Position numbers and translations under genes: made by a program. A stretch of DNA of 47,681 nt. Origin: Nitratireductor basaltis (GTDB lineage: Bacteria > Pseudomonadota > Alphaproteobacteria > Rhizobiales > Rhizobiaceae). The notes beneath the pieces are model-generated. The model did no database searches. It had not been told where the DNA came from and saw only the letters and a program-made list of their open reading frames with translations. How positions within the stretch are numbered: the stretch's first letter is position 1; each line of letters starts with the position of its first letter. Of the stretch, positions 9,107-17,741 are shown one piece after another. The DNA lies in assembly GCF_000733725.1 (NCBI RefSeq), contig NZ_JMQM01000001.1:2515286-2562966 (forward strand), read 5' to 3'.

Positions 9107-10081
9107 TCAGTACGCTTCGTCGATGTGATCGACGGCGTTGTCCTTGGTGAAGATGCGGTCTTCCACCTGCACCCAATGCTCGATCTCTTCACCCGCGGCG
9201 TAGCGCTTCATGACTTCGCAGGCGAGCGGGCCGAAGAAGGGCGAACTTTCGACCGTTACGCCCATCTTGCCGTCGATGATGGCCTGAAGGGCATCCCGCG
9301 TGCCGTCGATGGAAACAACCAGAACATCTTCGCCCGGCTTGCGGCCAGCAAGCTCCAGCGCCTGAATTGCGCCGATGGCCATCTCGTCATTGTGGGCATA
9401 GACAATGTTCACGTCCGGATGGGCCTGAAGCAGCGTTTCCATGACCTGTCGGCCCTGATCTCGCGCAAAGTCACCGGATTGCGATGCAACGATTTCAAAG
9501 CGCTCATCCTGCAGGATGCGGTCGTCGAAGCCCTTCTTGCGATCATTTGCAGGAGAAGAACCCGTGGTGCCTTCGAGTTCAACGATGACGCCCTTGTCGC
9601 CGTCGAAGTTCTCGATCACCCATTCGGCCACGCGTTTGCCCTGGTCGATGAAGTCGGAGCCAAGGAAGGCAACAAAATGATCGCCCGGTTTGGCAACGGC
9701 CGGATCGACCGAGCGGTCCACGAGAAAGGTGGGGATCCCGGCGGCCTTGGCCTTCATCACTGCCGGAATGAGCGGCTTTTCCTCGCGCGGCGGCAGGAAG
9801 AGAACGTCGATGCCCTGTGCGATCATGGAATCCACGTCAGCGACCTGCTTGGCGGCAGAGCCGGCAGCATCCGTGGCGACGAGGTCCCAGTTGCAGGATT
9901 CGGCCGTGTCGTGGAACGACTTGGTTTCGGCAATGCGCCAGGGATTGTTGCTCTCCATCTGCGCAAAGCCGACCTTGTAGCGCTCTTTCTGTTCAAGCGG
10001 CGGTGGCTCCGCACTTGCAGCGCCAAGGCCCAGGAATATCCCGGCAATGGCTGCCGAGCACATGAGAATCCGTCGGTTCAT
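9107..10081 (-). CDS. ABC sugar-binding protein (YtfQ-like periplasmic family)
   Basis: Periplasmic sugar-binding protein (324 aa) with a signal peptide (MNRRILMCSAAIAGIF, cleavage near ASA). The start at 10081 gives the best spacing to GGAGGAGG; an ATG 6 bp upstream in frame is too close to it. Landmarks are KVGFAQMESNNPWRIAETKS at the mature N-terminus and FLPPREEKPLIPAV, NIVYAHNDEMAIGAIQAL and VSIDGTRDALQAI further on, closely matching the galactofuranose-binding YtfQ group. Free sugar such as a furanose or fucose-like aldose is the likely ligand, but the sequence does not decide it. Confidence 0.93.
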   Translation of the reverse strand: MNRRILMCSAAIAGIFLGLGAASAEPPPLEQKERYKVGFAQMESNNPWRIAETKSFHDTAESCNWDLVATDAAGSAAKQVADVDSMIAQGIDVLFLPPREEKPLIPAVMKAKAAGIPTFLVDRSVDPAVAKPGDHFVAFLGSDFIDQGKRVAEWVIENFDGDKGVIVELEGTTGSSPANDRKKGFDDRILQDERFEIVASQSGDFARDQGRQVMETLLQAHPDVNIVYAHNDEMAIGAIQALELAGRKPGEDVLVVSIDGTRDALQAIIDGKMGVTVESSPFFGPLACEVMKRYAAGEEIEHWVQVEDRIFTKDNAVDHIDEAY

Positions 10082-10135
10082 CGTCATTTCCTCCTCCACA
10101 AGATGCGGCTCCTCCGCCGCAATTGAGAACCGGGA

Positions 10136-11602
10136 TCAGCCCCAGTTCAGATAGGTTGTCTGCTTGCGCAAATAGCCGTCGAAACCGTATTTCCCGTCCT
10201 CACCGCCCAGACCCGACTGGCCCCAGCCGGAATGGAAGGCCTGAACCTGCTCGCCATTTGAACGGTTGAGATAGAGCTCGCCGAATTTGAGCGCGTAGGG
10301 GCTCTTCATCAGGCGGCGATGGTCGCGGGTGAAGACGTAAGCCGACAGGCCATAAACCGTGTCATTGGCAAGTCGTGCCGCTTCCTCGAAGCTGTCGACG
10401 CGCAATGCAGGTGCGACCGGACCGAACACCTCTTCTTGGATTAGCGGAGACGTGTTTTCCGTTACCTCCAGAACCGTTGGCGAATACCAGTGTCCCTTGG
10501 CAAAATTGCCCTCGCGCAGCGGCCCGCCTTCCAGAAGAAGCTCAGCGCCCGCGCGACGTGCACGGGTGACCATTTCCTCGATCTTGGCAACTTCAACACC
10601 GCTGACCTTCGGCCCCATATCCGGATCGTCCATCGGATTGCCGATGGAGATCGCGCGGGACCGGGCGACGAATTTCTCCAGAAACTCGTCCGCAATGGCG
10701 CGATGCAGATACATGCGTTCGTTGCAGGTGCAGATCTGGCCGCAATTCGTGTAGCGCGCGGTGACTGCCGCATCGACCGCGCGGTCTATATCGGCATCAA
10801 CCATGACGATGAAGGGGGCTTTGCCGCCAAGTTCCAGGCGGAGCACCTTCAACGTGTCGGCAGCGGCTGCATAGATCTGCTTGCCGGCGCGCGTGCTGCC
10901 GGTCATGGTCACGAGGCCGGTATCGCGGCTTTCCACCAGCGCCTGTCCGACCACCGGACCGCGCCCGGTGACTACATTGAAGACCCCGTCAGGCAGCCCC
11001 GCCTCTTTTGCCAGATGGGCAAGGAAAAGGCCGGAAACTGGCGTGATCTCGTGGGAGAGCAGAACGAATGTGTTGCCTGCCACCAAGGCAGGCGCCAGCT
11101 TTCGTGCGGCAAGGGCTGCGGGATAGTTCCATGCCGTCAGGCCAACCACCACGCCGTAGGGATGGCGGCGGATATGGATTTCCTCATCCACATTGTCCGA
11201 CGAAATGATGTCGCCTTCGATGCGGCGCGCAGCACCTGCATGGTGGCGCAGGAACATCAGAACCGCGCCGACTTCGCCGCGCGCCTGGCTGATCGGCTTG
11301 CCCTGCTCCAGCGTTAGGATACGTGCAAGCGCCTCGGCGTGCTCCTCGACCTTGTCTGCAAGTGCCAGTACCGCCTCGCCGCGCTTGATCGCAGGCAATG
11401 CCGCCCAGGACGGCTGCGCCCGTTTTGCCGCAGCAAGTGCGGCATGTGCGTCCTCTGCGCCGCCCTCGGGAATGGTGGCAATCACCTCCTCGGTCGCGGG
11501 GTTCTCGACCGTAATCACAGCCTGTGCGGAACCGGAGGTCCACTGACCGCCGATGAACATGGCGCCACGGATCACACTGCCACTGTCCAGATCAAACCGC
11601 AA
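10136..11602 (-). CDS. Aldehyde dehydrogenase, lactaldehyde/glycolaldehyde (AldA) type
   Basis: NAD-dependent aldehyde dehydrogenase (about 488 aa) close to E. coli AldA: it shares PATEEVI, ITLEQGKPISQA, LELGGKAPFIVM, the catalytic segment NCGQICTCNERMY and the AldA-type end LKFGELYLNRSNGE. A TTG start at 11602 is proposed because AAGGAG lies 6 nt upstream and because the next upstream candidate overlaps the promoter -10; ATG at 11560 is an alternative. It is first in the operon and would oxidise the aldehyde released in sugar breakdown. Odd feature: the usual KPSE cofactor loop reads LLSHE (see findings). The catalytic Asn (AWNYP) and Cys are intact. Confidence 0.88.
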   Translation of the reverse strand: MRFDLDSGSVIRGAMFIGGQWTSGSAQAVITVENPATEEVIATIPEGGAEDAHAALAAAKRAQPSWAALPAIKRGEAVLALADKVEEHAEALARILTLEQGKPISQARGEVGAVLMFLRHHAGAARRIEGDIISSDNVDEEIHIRRHPYGVVVGLTAWNYPAALAARKLAPALVAGNTFVLLSHEITPVSGLFLAHLAKEAGLPDGVFNVVTGRGPVVGQALVESRDTGLVTMTGSTRAGKQIYAAAADTLKVLRLELGGKAPFIVMVDADIDRAVDAAVTARYTNCGQICTCNERMYLHRAIADEFLEKFVARSRAISIGNPMDDPDMGPKVSGVEVAKIEEMVTRARRAGAELLLEGGPLREGNFAKGHWYSPTVLEVTENTSPLIQEEVFGPVAPALRVDSFEEAARLANDTVYGLSAYVFTRDHRRLMKSPYALKFGELYLNRSNGEQVQAFHSGWGQSGLGGEDGKYGFDGYLRKQTTYLNWG

Positions 11603-11636
11603 AGCCCGCTCCTTTTGTCGTACCAAACTTGAGCGC

Positions 11637-11678
11637 AAAATAGATTTGATGATTTTACAGAGTCAAGCGAAAATCGCT
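11637..11678 (-). promoter_or_regulatory. Candidate promoter and operator of the region-1 operon
   Basis: On the minus strand TTGACT (11661-11666) and TATTTT (11637-11642) are spaced by 18 nt, a reasonable sigma-70 promoter for the aldehyde dehydrogenase operon. Directly upstream, sharing one base with the -35, is the inverted repeat AGCGA-AAA-TCGCT (11666-11678). It lies in the intergenic space shared with the divergent GntR gene, so it is a candidate GntR operator. Confidence 0.5.
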
Positions 11679-11791
11679 AAAAGTTGCGGGATCTGTCGTT
11701 TATTCATGTATTTGGGGCAAGAAACCGGTTGATTTCGCCCGTCAAAACATCGAATAATATGACAGATGGTTCGACCAAAAGGCTGTGTCTG

Positions 11792-12517
11792 ATGGATCAA
11801 ATTGAGGCGGCGCGCCCTGCTTCGGGCGGCAGAGCGGCAGACTGGGTGGTGTCGCAGATCGAGGATGACATCCTCTCCGGTGTGCTGGAAAACGGCACGC
11901 CCCTGCCGGCGGAACGCGAATTGATGGAGCGCTTCAAGACCTCCCGCACCGTCGTACGCGAGGCGATCACCACGCTTTCCAGTCGCGGGTTGATCGACGC
12001 AAAGCCCCGCTTTCGCCCCGTTGTGCGCAAGCCCGGCTTTGATACCGCGCTGTCGTCAGTGGGCAGCATCGTGAAGCTTCTGCTTGCAGAGACGCGTGGC
12101 GTGAAGACGCTCTACGAAAGCCGCGTTTTCGTGGAGCGCGCGCTGGTGCGTGATGCGGCCCGTGCCGCCACGCGTAAGGACATCGACGACCTGCGCGAAG
12201 CGCTCGCGGCGAACCAGAACAGCATCTCCGACTCCGAGGAATTCTATCGCACCGACACTGCCTTTCACGGCGTGCTCTACCGCGTGCCGCGCAATCCGAT
12301 ATTCCCGGCAGTCCATGAAGCCTACACCTCCTGGCTCGCGCCACATTGGGAGCGCATGCCGCGCTCGCCCGAGCGCAACCGCGTGAACTTCATGAGCCAC
12401 AAGGCCATCTTCGACGCCATTGTTGAACGGGATGCAGATGCCGCAGAGGAGGCTCTCGAAACCCATCTCAAGGCGGCATGGGAATATGTCCGCGTCACCT
12501 TCGAGCTTGAGGAATAG
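11792..12517 (+). CDS. GntR-family regulator, FadR/FCD subgroup
   Basis: Transcription factor (241 aa): an N-terminal winged helix (ILSGVLENGTPLPAERELME, then TSRTVVREAITTLSSRG), then an all-helical FCD ligand domain with metal-type residues (ESRVFVERALVR, DTAFHGVLY, MSHKAIFDAIVERD). ATG 11792 is chosen for AAAAGG 9 nt upstream and family length; ATG 11759 is an in-frame alternative. It is divergent from the sugar-acid operon, which it most likely represses until the acid sugar or a pathway intermediate binds. The GMC gene follows after 13 bp. Confidence 0.9.
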   Translation: MDQIEAARPASGGRAADWVVSQIEDDILSGVLENGTPLPAERELMERFKTSRTVVREAITTLSSRGLIDAKPRFRPVVRKPGFDTALSSVGSIVKLLLAETRGVKTLYESRVFVERALVRDAARAATRKDIDDLREALAANQNSISDSEEFYRTDTAFHGVLYRVPRNPIFPAVHEAYTSWLAPHWERMPRSPERNRVNFMSHKAIFDAIVERDADAAEEALETHLKAAWEYVRVTFELEE

Positions 12518-12530
12518 GCGGCGGCAACGG

Positions 12531-14186
12531 ATGAGCTACGATTTCATAGTTGTCGGAGGCGGTGCCTCCGGTTGCGTGGCGGCTGCGCGGCTGGCGCGAA
12601 GCGGTGCGCGCACCCTTCTTCTGGAGGCTGGGCCCTCCCATCGCCATCCGCTTCTCGACATGCCGCCGGGCATTTTCAAGATGATCAATGGCTGCAAGTT
12701 CATGCGCTACCACAAGACGGTGCCGCAGGAGCATCTTGGCGGACGCTCGCATGAGATCGCGCAAGGTCATGTGCTGGGCGGCGGTTCCTCCGTCAATGCG
12801 CAGGTCTATATGCGCGGCCGCCCGTCCGACTATGACGAGTGGCAGCAGCTTCTGGGCAGCAGCAATGACAATCCCGGCTGGGGCTGGAAGGATGTTCTGC
12901 CGCACTTCAGGGGCATGGAAGCCAACAACCGGCTGGCGAATGAACTTCACGGCACCGACGGCCCCCTGTTGGTGTCCGATCCCGGCCATATCGATCAGAC
13001 CTCGCGCTGGTTCGTGCAGGCGGTCCAGAATGCGGGTGAACCCTTCAATCCGGATTTCAACGGCCCCGCCCAGCGCGGCGTCGGCTTCTACCAGTTCATG
13101 AACCGCAATGGCCGGCGCTCCTCGGCGGCCTATGCCTTCATCGAGCCGGAACGCAACAATCCTAATCTCGAGGTCCGGCTTGGCTGCGAAGCGCTTGAGG
13201 TGCTGTTCGATGGCGACCGCGCAGCCGGTATAGCCTATCGCGATGCGAAAGGGATGCGTCAGGAAGTGCGTTGCGGCAGTGAGGTGATCCTGGCCTCCGG
13301 CGCGCTTGTCACCCCAAAGCTGCTCATGCTTTCAGGAATTGGCCCAGAGGACCATCTGAAGGCGCACGGCATCACCGTTCGCAGTCCACTGCGCGGTGTC
13401 GGGCAGAATCTCATCGATCATCCGGAAGTGCCGGTCACCGCAAGGCTGAAAGGCGCTTACGGCTACTACCGCCAGGGCGAAGGCTGGCGGATGATCCGCA
13501 ACGGGCTCCAGTTCAAGCTGTTCGGTTCGGGGCCGGTCACTTCGGCAGGCGTGGAGGCTGGCGCATTCGTCAATCCTGCCGATCCCGAAGGCGTCCCGAC
13601 AGTTCAGGCGTTCTGCGTGCCAATCGTCTATGTCGACCGCGACAGGCGCGATCTGGTGGAAGACGGCCACGGGCTCACCGTGACCACGGTGGTGGTAAAG
13701 CCGCGGTCGCGCGGCGAGGTGCGGCTTGCATCCTCCAATCCGCTCGACATGCCCTCTGTCTCTCCCAATCTCCTGAAGGAGGAGGCTGACATGCGGGAGA
13801 TGATCGATGGCGTGCGCTTCTTCATTGAAGCCATGCAGAGGAGCCCGCTTGGAAACAAGATCCAGAAATTTGCCCTGCCCGCCTCGACCGACCTTTCCGA
13901 TGAAGCGCTGCGCGAGCATTGCAAGGCCTTCGTAAAGACGAACTACCACCCGGCAGGCACCGCCCGGATGGGTGCGGAAGGCGACGAAGACGCGGTTCTT
14001 GATGCGCGCATGCGCGTGCGCGGCATTCGCTCCTTGCGCGTCTGCGACATGTCGACCGTTCCAAACATCAATGCAGGAAACACCAACGCGCCAGCCATGA
14101 TGCTCGGTGACCGCTGTGCCTCATTCATACTTGAAGAGCATGGACTGGCGGCAGCGCCGGCGGGTGAATTGCAGGCGGTACGTTAA
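12531..14186 (+). CDS. GMC-family FAD-dependent oxidoreductase (choline/alcohol dehydrogenase-like)
   Basis: Flavoprotein of 551 aa starting MSYDFIVVGGGASGC, an FAD-binding Rossmann motif. It carries the GMC signatures (HVLGGGSSVNAQVYMRG near residue 80; SGALVTPKLLMLSGIGP near 265) and an NYHPAGTARMG active-site histidine near residue 470, followed by NAGNTNAPAMM, where Asn replaces the second His as in part of the family. It probably oxidises an alcohol or sugar alcohol and passes electrons to an acceptor; the substrate is unknown. It is transcribed with the GntR gene (13-bp gap), so it may supply or consume a substrate of the divergent fuconate-type pathway. No signal peptide is seen, so it is cytoplasmic. 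Confidence 0.9.
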   Translation: MSYDFIVVGGGASGCVAAARLARSGARTLLLEAGPSHRHPLLDMPPGIFKMINGCKFMRYHKTVPQEHLGGRSHEIAQGHVLGGGSSVNAQVYMRGRPSDYDEWQQLLGSSNDNPGWGWKDVLPHFRGMEANNRLANELHGTDGPLLVSDPGHIDQTSRWFVQAVQNAGEPFNPDFNGPAQRGVGFYQFMNRNGRRSSAAYAFIEPERNNPNLEVRLGCEALEVLFDGDRAAGIAYRDAKGMRQEVRCGSEVILASGALVTPKLLMLSGIGPEDHLKAHGITVRSPLRGVGQNLIDHPEVPVTARLKGAYGYYRQGEGWRMIRNGLQFKLFGSGPVTSAGVEAGAFVNPADPEGVPTVQAFCVPIVYVDRDRRDLVEDGHGLTVTTVVVKPRSRGEVRLASSNPLDMPSVSPNLLKEEADMREMIDGVRFFIEAMQRSPLGNKIQKFALPASTDLSDEALREHCKAFVKTNYHPAGTARMGAEGDEDAVLDARMRVRGIRSLRVCDMSTVPNINAGNTNAPAMMLGDRCASFILEEHGLAAAPAGELQAVR

Positions 14187-14278
14187 ATGGTCCGGCAGCC
14201 TTCGCAGCGGCATATCCAGACGCTACACTAAAAGGGACCAGTAGTCGGGACGGCCCGGATCAGCAGCAGGAGATCATC

Positions 14279-14737
14279 ATGCGCCGTCCGGCAGACCGTA
14301 TTCGCCACGCAATAAGTTTCGAGGTCATCGGCCTTTCCATCACAAAGCCGCTTGCCGCCTGGGCTTTTTGAAAAGCCGATGGGCGACATTGGTGTCATAA
14401 CCATTGTCGGCGCCACCATCACGACGATTTGGAACTACCTCTACAATCTCGGCTTCGATCACCTGATTCTGGCTGCGCGGGTCGGTGCGTAAAACCGTAC
14501 TCATCCGCGTTGCACATGCGGTGATTTCGAGTCAGGGTTTCTCTTGTTATTGCTGCCCCTTATTGCGTGGAAGCTGGGGTTGGGCTGTGGGAAGCGCTGG
14601 TGATGAACATAGCCTTCGCGCTTTTCTATCTCGTCTACACCTTCGTCTTAAATTGGCTCTACGACGTCATCTTCCCCATTGAAGAGAAGGCGACGGGAGA
14701 CGTCTCCGAGGCCGGCGAGCGAGAGGCCGCGCGGTAA
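14279..14737 (+). pseudogene. Frameshifted PACE/chlorhexidine-type efflux protein (two BTP domains)
   Basis: Read through frames, this encodes a PACE-family multidrug exporter of about 150 aa. Seen in order: MRRPADRIRHAISFEVI with AGGAG upstream; LAAWAF; then in another frame GDIGVITIV and TTIWNYLYNLGFDH; then RKTVLIRVAHAVI; then FESGFLLLLLPLIAW; then EALVMNIAFALFYLVYTF and LNWLYDVIFP up to a TAA. The two halves each match the repeated four-helix layout of the family. At least four single-base shifts break it, one of them in a run of five T at about 14368. It is dead as read, unless the base calls are wrong. Confidence 0.8.
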
Positions 14738-14760
14738 CGGTATCCCTCAGCAAACCGGAA

Positions 14761-15420
14761 CTAGTAGCCGCCTTCCAGCACCTTTAGCTGCGCGTAAAGC
14801 TGTTCGCCCGCCCCGCTCACATGTTTCTTGATCGTGGCGACGGCGCGTTGCGTGTCGTTATCGCGGAAGGCGGCGATCAGTTCTCGATGCTCAGCGATGA
14901 TGACCCTGTGGCGTGATTGCGAGATGGGCACATTCAGCGCAAGCGCATTCAGGATGCGCCGCTGAAGCTCCCAGATGGCAAAGGCCCGCCTGTTGTAATG
15001 CTTGCGCGCAATATATTCGTGAAAACGCTTGTCGCATTCGCCGAACGGTCCCTTGTCTTCAACGGGAAGGCGTTCAAGCTCCTCCTGGAGAGCCTCCAAT
15101 TCGGCTATGTCCTTGGCGGTGCAGGTCTTGGCGAATGTCTCGACGAAATACGGCTCCATCAACTGCAAAAGCTCGAAGATTTCCAGCAGCACGCTGGAAT
15201 TCAGCTCGGCAACGGCAGCACCCTTGTTCGGCGTTATGGTGACAATTCCCTCGCCCTGCAGCATGCGCAGCGCCTCCCGCACCGGAATTATTGAGGTGCC
15301 GTAGCGATTTGCCAGATCCTGCACCTTCAGCCGAGTGCCACTCGGGAACACGCCTCGGCCAATATCGGCCAAAATGCGGGAATAGCAGGATTTTTCGTCT
15401 ATCTGTTTGCCTTCCACCAT
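14761..15420 (-). CDS. GntR-family regulator, FCD subgroup
   Basis: Regulator of 219 aa. The winged-helix segment includes ILADIGRGVFPSGTRLKVQD and TSIIPVREALRMLQGEG; the FCD domain has LLQLMEPYFVETFAK, CDKRFHEYIARKHYN and IIAEHRELIAAFRDND. ATG 15420 (MVEGKQIDEK) fits the family length; ATG 15447 is an in-frame alternative, and neither has a strong ribosome site. It is divergent from the maltose-type ABC operon with a 17-bp palindrome between them, so it is almost certainly that operon's regulator. Confidence 0.9.
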   Translation of the reverse strand: MVEGKQIDEKSCYSRILADIGRGVFPSGTRLKVQDLANRYGTSIIPVREALRMLQGEGIVTITPNKGAAVAELNSSVLLEIFELLQLMEPYFVETFAKTCTAKDIAELEALQEELERLPVEDKGPFGECDKRFHEYIARKHYNRRAFAIWELQRRILNALALNVPISQSRHRVIIAEHRELIAAFRDNDTQRAVATIKKHVSGAGEQLYAQLKVLEGGY

Positions 15421-15491
15421 CACCACCCGAAGCAAAATCGGCGGCATTTGCCGCACACCACACCCACAAAACATATATTAAGCAGTCAATT

Positions 15492-15508
15492 ATCGTTTGA
15501 CAAATGAT
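15492..15508. promoter_or_regulatory. 17-bp operator-like palindrome for the divergent GntR regulator
   Basis: ATCGTTTGACAAATGAT has the symmetric form ATC-N-TTTG-N-CAAA-N-GAT, perfectly palindromic outside its centre and one position per arm. It sits midway in the gap between the regulator and the binding-protein gene and contains TTGACA (15497-15502), a consensus -35, so binding would block transcription. FCD-type GntR proteins commonly bind palindromes of this length. Confidence 0.6.
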
Positions 15509-15572
15509 GATATAATATATTTTCTTTGCTCAGTTCTATATAAGATGCTGATCGATGGAGGAGTGGATGAGC

Positions 15573-16793
15573 ATGCGCAAGACGATTTTGGGTGCAACCG
15601 CATTGGCCCTTACCCTGCCCGTGGTAGCAATGGCGGAGCCGGTGGTTCTGGACGTGACCGCCTGGAAGGGAAATGAGACCGAACCCGCGGGACTTCCGGA
15701 ACTGATCGAGAAATTCGAGGCCGAAAATCCCGCTATCGATGTCGAACTCTCCTATATCAGCCGTCTCGATACCGATGTCGTCCTTCCTCCGCGTTTGCAG
15801 GGCAACAACGCGCCAGACGTGATGATGACGGACATGCCGCTCGTGGCCGTCTGGGGTCGCGCAGGGCTTCTTCACGACTATGGAACGGACGCCAAATGGT
15901 ATGGTCGCGTTGATCCGATCGTGCAGAAGGCCATCACCACCGGCGACGCGGTCAATATCATGCCGCTCGAGATCATTGGCATGGGCAATTTCGTCAATAT
16001 GGGCCTCTTGAAAAAGGTTGGTATCGACAAGGCTCCGACCACAATCGAGGAGCTGAAAGCCGCTTGTACCGCGCTTGATGCTGAAGGCATCAAGCCGATG
16101 GTCTTCACCGGTGGCTTCTCTGCGCCACTTTTCGTGGTGGCTAACGGCCTGCAGCGGGCTGACGCTGCGGCGGCCGCGTTTGGCTCTGGCGATGTCACTT
16201 TTGAAGGCAATGAGGCCTTCGGCTCAACGCTCGACACTGTTCGCGAACTTGTGGAAGCCAAGTGCTTCGACCCGAAGGCTCAGGCCGGTCTTGATCCGTG
16301 GTCGACGGCTCTGACCGAGTTCAAGGCCGGCAATTTCGCGATGATGCCGCAAGGTGCGTGGAACATAGCAGATTTTGCCAAGGTCGAGGGTCTGGACTTC
16401 GTCTTCGCTCCAATACCCTCCCAAGACGAGGGCGGTGTGGCACTTGATCTGTTCGGCATCGGCTGGTCGATCAGCGCCAACAGCGAGCAAAAGGAAGCGG
16501 CACAGAAATTTGTCGACTTCTTCACCAGGGACGAAAACCTCAAAGTGATGCTGACCGCCGAAGCTGCCTATAGCCCGTTTGCAGGCGGTACGGCCGGCAC
16601 GCCGGAACGGGCAGCACCTTATGATGCGGCGCGTCCCGAGAATGTCATCATGTTCCCCTTCGCCACATTGGCTTGGCCCAAGCCACTCGAGATGGAGCTG
16701 TGGGACAGCCTGACCTCCTTCCTGCTCAACATCGAGCAGGACAGCGATGACGTTCTGTCGCGCTGGGACGAGACGGTGGAAGACAGCCTCTAG
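15573..16793 (+). CDS. ABC sugar-binding protein, family 1 (MalE/UgpB type)
   Basis: Periplasmic binding protein (406 aa) with signal peptide MRKTILGATALALTLPVVAM cut near AMA. ATG 15573 is preferred over 15567 and 15555 for its spacing to GGAGGAG (15557-15563). Family 1 features include LPELIEKFEAENPAIDVEL near the N-terminus, APDVMMTDMPL, GNFAMMPQGAWNI and FGIGWSISANSEQKEAAQKF in the C-terminal lobe. It is the first gene of a plus-strand operon with two permeases, an SDR, an ATPase and a galactonate-dehydratase-like enzyme, suggesting an oligosaccharide or aldose/aldonate substrate. Confidence 0.93.
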   Translation: MRKTILGATALALTLPVVAMAEPVVLDVTAWKGNETEPAGLPELIEKFEAENPAIDVELSYISRLDTDVVLPPRLQGNNAPDVMMTDMPLVAVWGRAGLLHDYGTDAKWYGRVDPIVQKAITTGDAVNIMPLEIIGMGNFVNMGLLKKVGIDKAPTTIEELKAACTALDAEGIKPMVFTGGFSAPLFVVANGLQRADAAAAAFGSGDVTFEGNEAFGSTLDTVRELVEAKCFDPKAQAGLDPWSTALTEFKAGNFAMMPQGAWNIADFAKVEGLDFVFAPIPSQDEGGVALDLFGIGWSISANSEQKEAAQKFVDFFTRDENLKVMLTAEAAYSPFAGGTAGTPERAAPYDAARPENVIMFPFATLAWPKPLEMELWDSLTSFLLNIEQDSDDVLSRWDETVEDSL

Positions 16794-16815
16794 TCGCTCC
16801 CGAGACTAGACCCTG

Positions 16816-16850
16816 GCGCCGGCCTGCCTACCCTCCGCGCGGGCCGGCGC
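16816..16850 (+). terminator. GC-rich hairpin after the binding-protein gene
   Basis: The 9-bp perfect arms GCGCCGGCC (16816-16824) and GGCCGGCGC (16842-16850) enclose 17 nt in the 78-bp gap between binding protein and permease. No T-run follows, so it is likely an mRNA-stabilising or attenuating stem rather than a complete terminator. Confidence 0.6.
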
Positions 16851-16871
16851 GAACAATCCAGCGAGAGTACT

Positions 16872-17741
16872 ATGGGCAGCTCGAAGCGCATCTATCTGTT
16901 CACCCTGCCGGCGATATTCGTGATCGGCTGCTTCTTCGTCTATCCGATCCTGCTTTCCGCGCGCCTGAGCTTCACCGATTTCTCCGGCGTGGGCCTGGCC
17001 GAATGGGTGGGCTGGAAGAACTACGACCGCTTCTTCTCACGCACACGCTATCTCTACAGCGTCTGGATCACGATCAAGTTCACGCTGGTCGTGGTGATCG
17101 CCCAGACCATGATCGGCCTTGTCTTCGCAACCCTCCTGCACCGCATGCCTGCGGTTAGAAATCTGTGTCGCGCAGTGCTCTTCACGCCCGCGATGATGTC
17201 CTGCGTCATCGTCGGCTATGTCTGGCAGTTTATCTATTCGCCTTATTCGGGTGGGCTCAATGCGCTGCTTGGCATGATCGGGTTGGAAGAGTGGCAGCGT
17301 GGCTGGATCGGAGACCCCTCCACCGCTCTTTATGCGCTGGCGGTGGCCCATGTCTGGATGTTCGCCGGCTATACGACGGCAATCTTCCTGGTGGGCTACG
17401 CGAACATTCCGCGCGACATCGAGGAGGCGGGCCGGCTGGATGGCGCAAGCTCCTGGCAGCGTTTTCGCCATCTGGAACTCCCTCTGCTCGCCCCCAGCTT
17501 CACCGTCAACATAATCCTGTCCACGATCGGCACGCTGAAGACCTTCGAGCTGCCTTTCATCATGACCCGCGGCGGACCCGACCGGGCTACGCAGACGCTC
17601 AGCCTTGAAATCATCAACCAGCTTTTCGGCAACTACAAGTTCGGCTTTGCCAGCGCCCTGTCGATCATCATGCTGATCATCGTCATCGCAGTGGCGGTCC
17701 TTCAGAATACTTGGTTGCGTGGCAGGGAGGACAATCAATGA
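16872..17741 (+). CDS. ABC sugar transporter permease (MalF/UgpA type)
   Basis: Inner-membrane permease of 289 aa with six predicted helices. The cytoplasmic EAA loop reads PRDIEEAGRLDGASSWQRF, the docking site for the ATPase, and LTRGGP-type sequence (MTRGGPDRATQTLS) lies near the C-terminus. The ATG follows CGAGAGTACT. Its stop overlaps the next permease start by 4 bp (ATGA). Confidence 0.95.
   Translation: MGSSKRIYLFTLPAIFVIGCFFVYPILLSARLSFTDFSGVGLAEWVGWKNYDRFFSRTRYLYSVWITIKFTLVVVIAQTMIGLVFATLLHRMPAVRNLCRAVLFTPAMMSCVIVGYVWQFIYSPYSGGLNALLGMIGLEEWQRGWIGDPSTALYALAVAHVWMFAGYTTAIFLVGYANIPRDIEEAGRLDGASSWQRFRHLELPLLAPSFTVNIILSTIGTLKTFELPFIMTRGGPDRATQTLSLEIINQLFGNYKFGFASALSIIMLIIVIAVAVLQNTWLRGREDNQ

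Noticed and set aside
8681-10126. Plus-strand open frame of 481 codons
   Set aside because: Antisense to the ATPase and binding-protein genes, spanning their intergenic terminator; no recognisable domain.
15497-15516. TTGACA and TATAAT as one promoter
   Set aside because: The two boxes are only 8 bp apart, far below the 16-19 bp needed, so they cannot form a single sigma-70 promoter; only the TTGACA was kept as part of the operator note.
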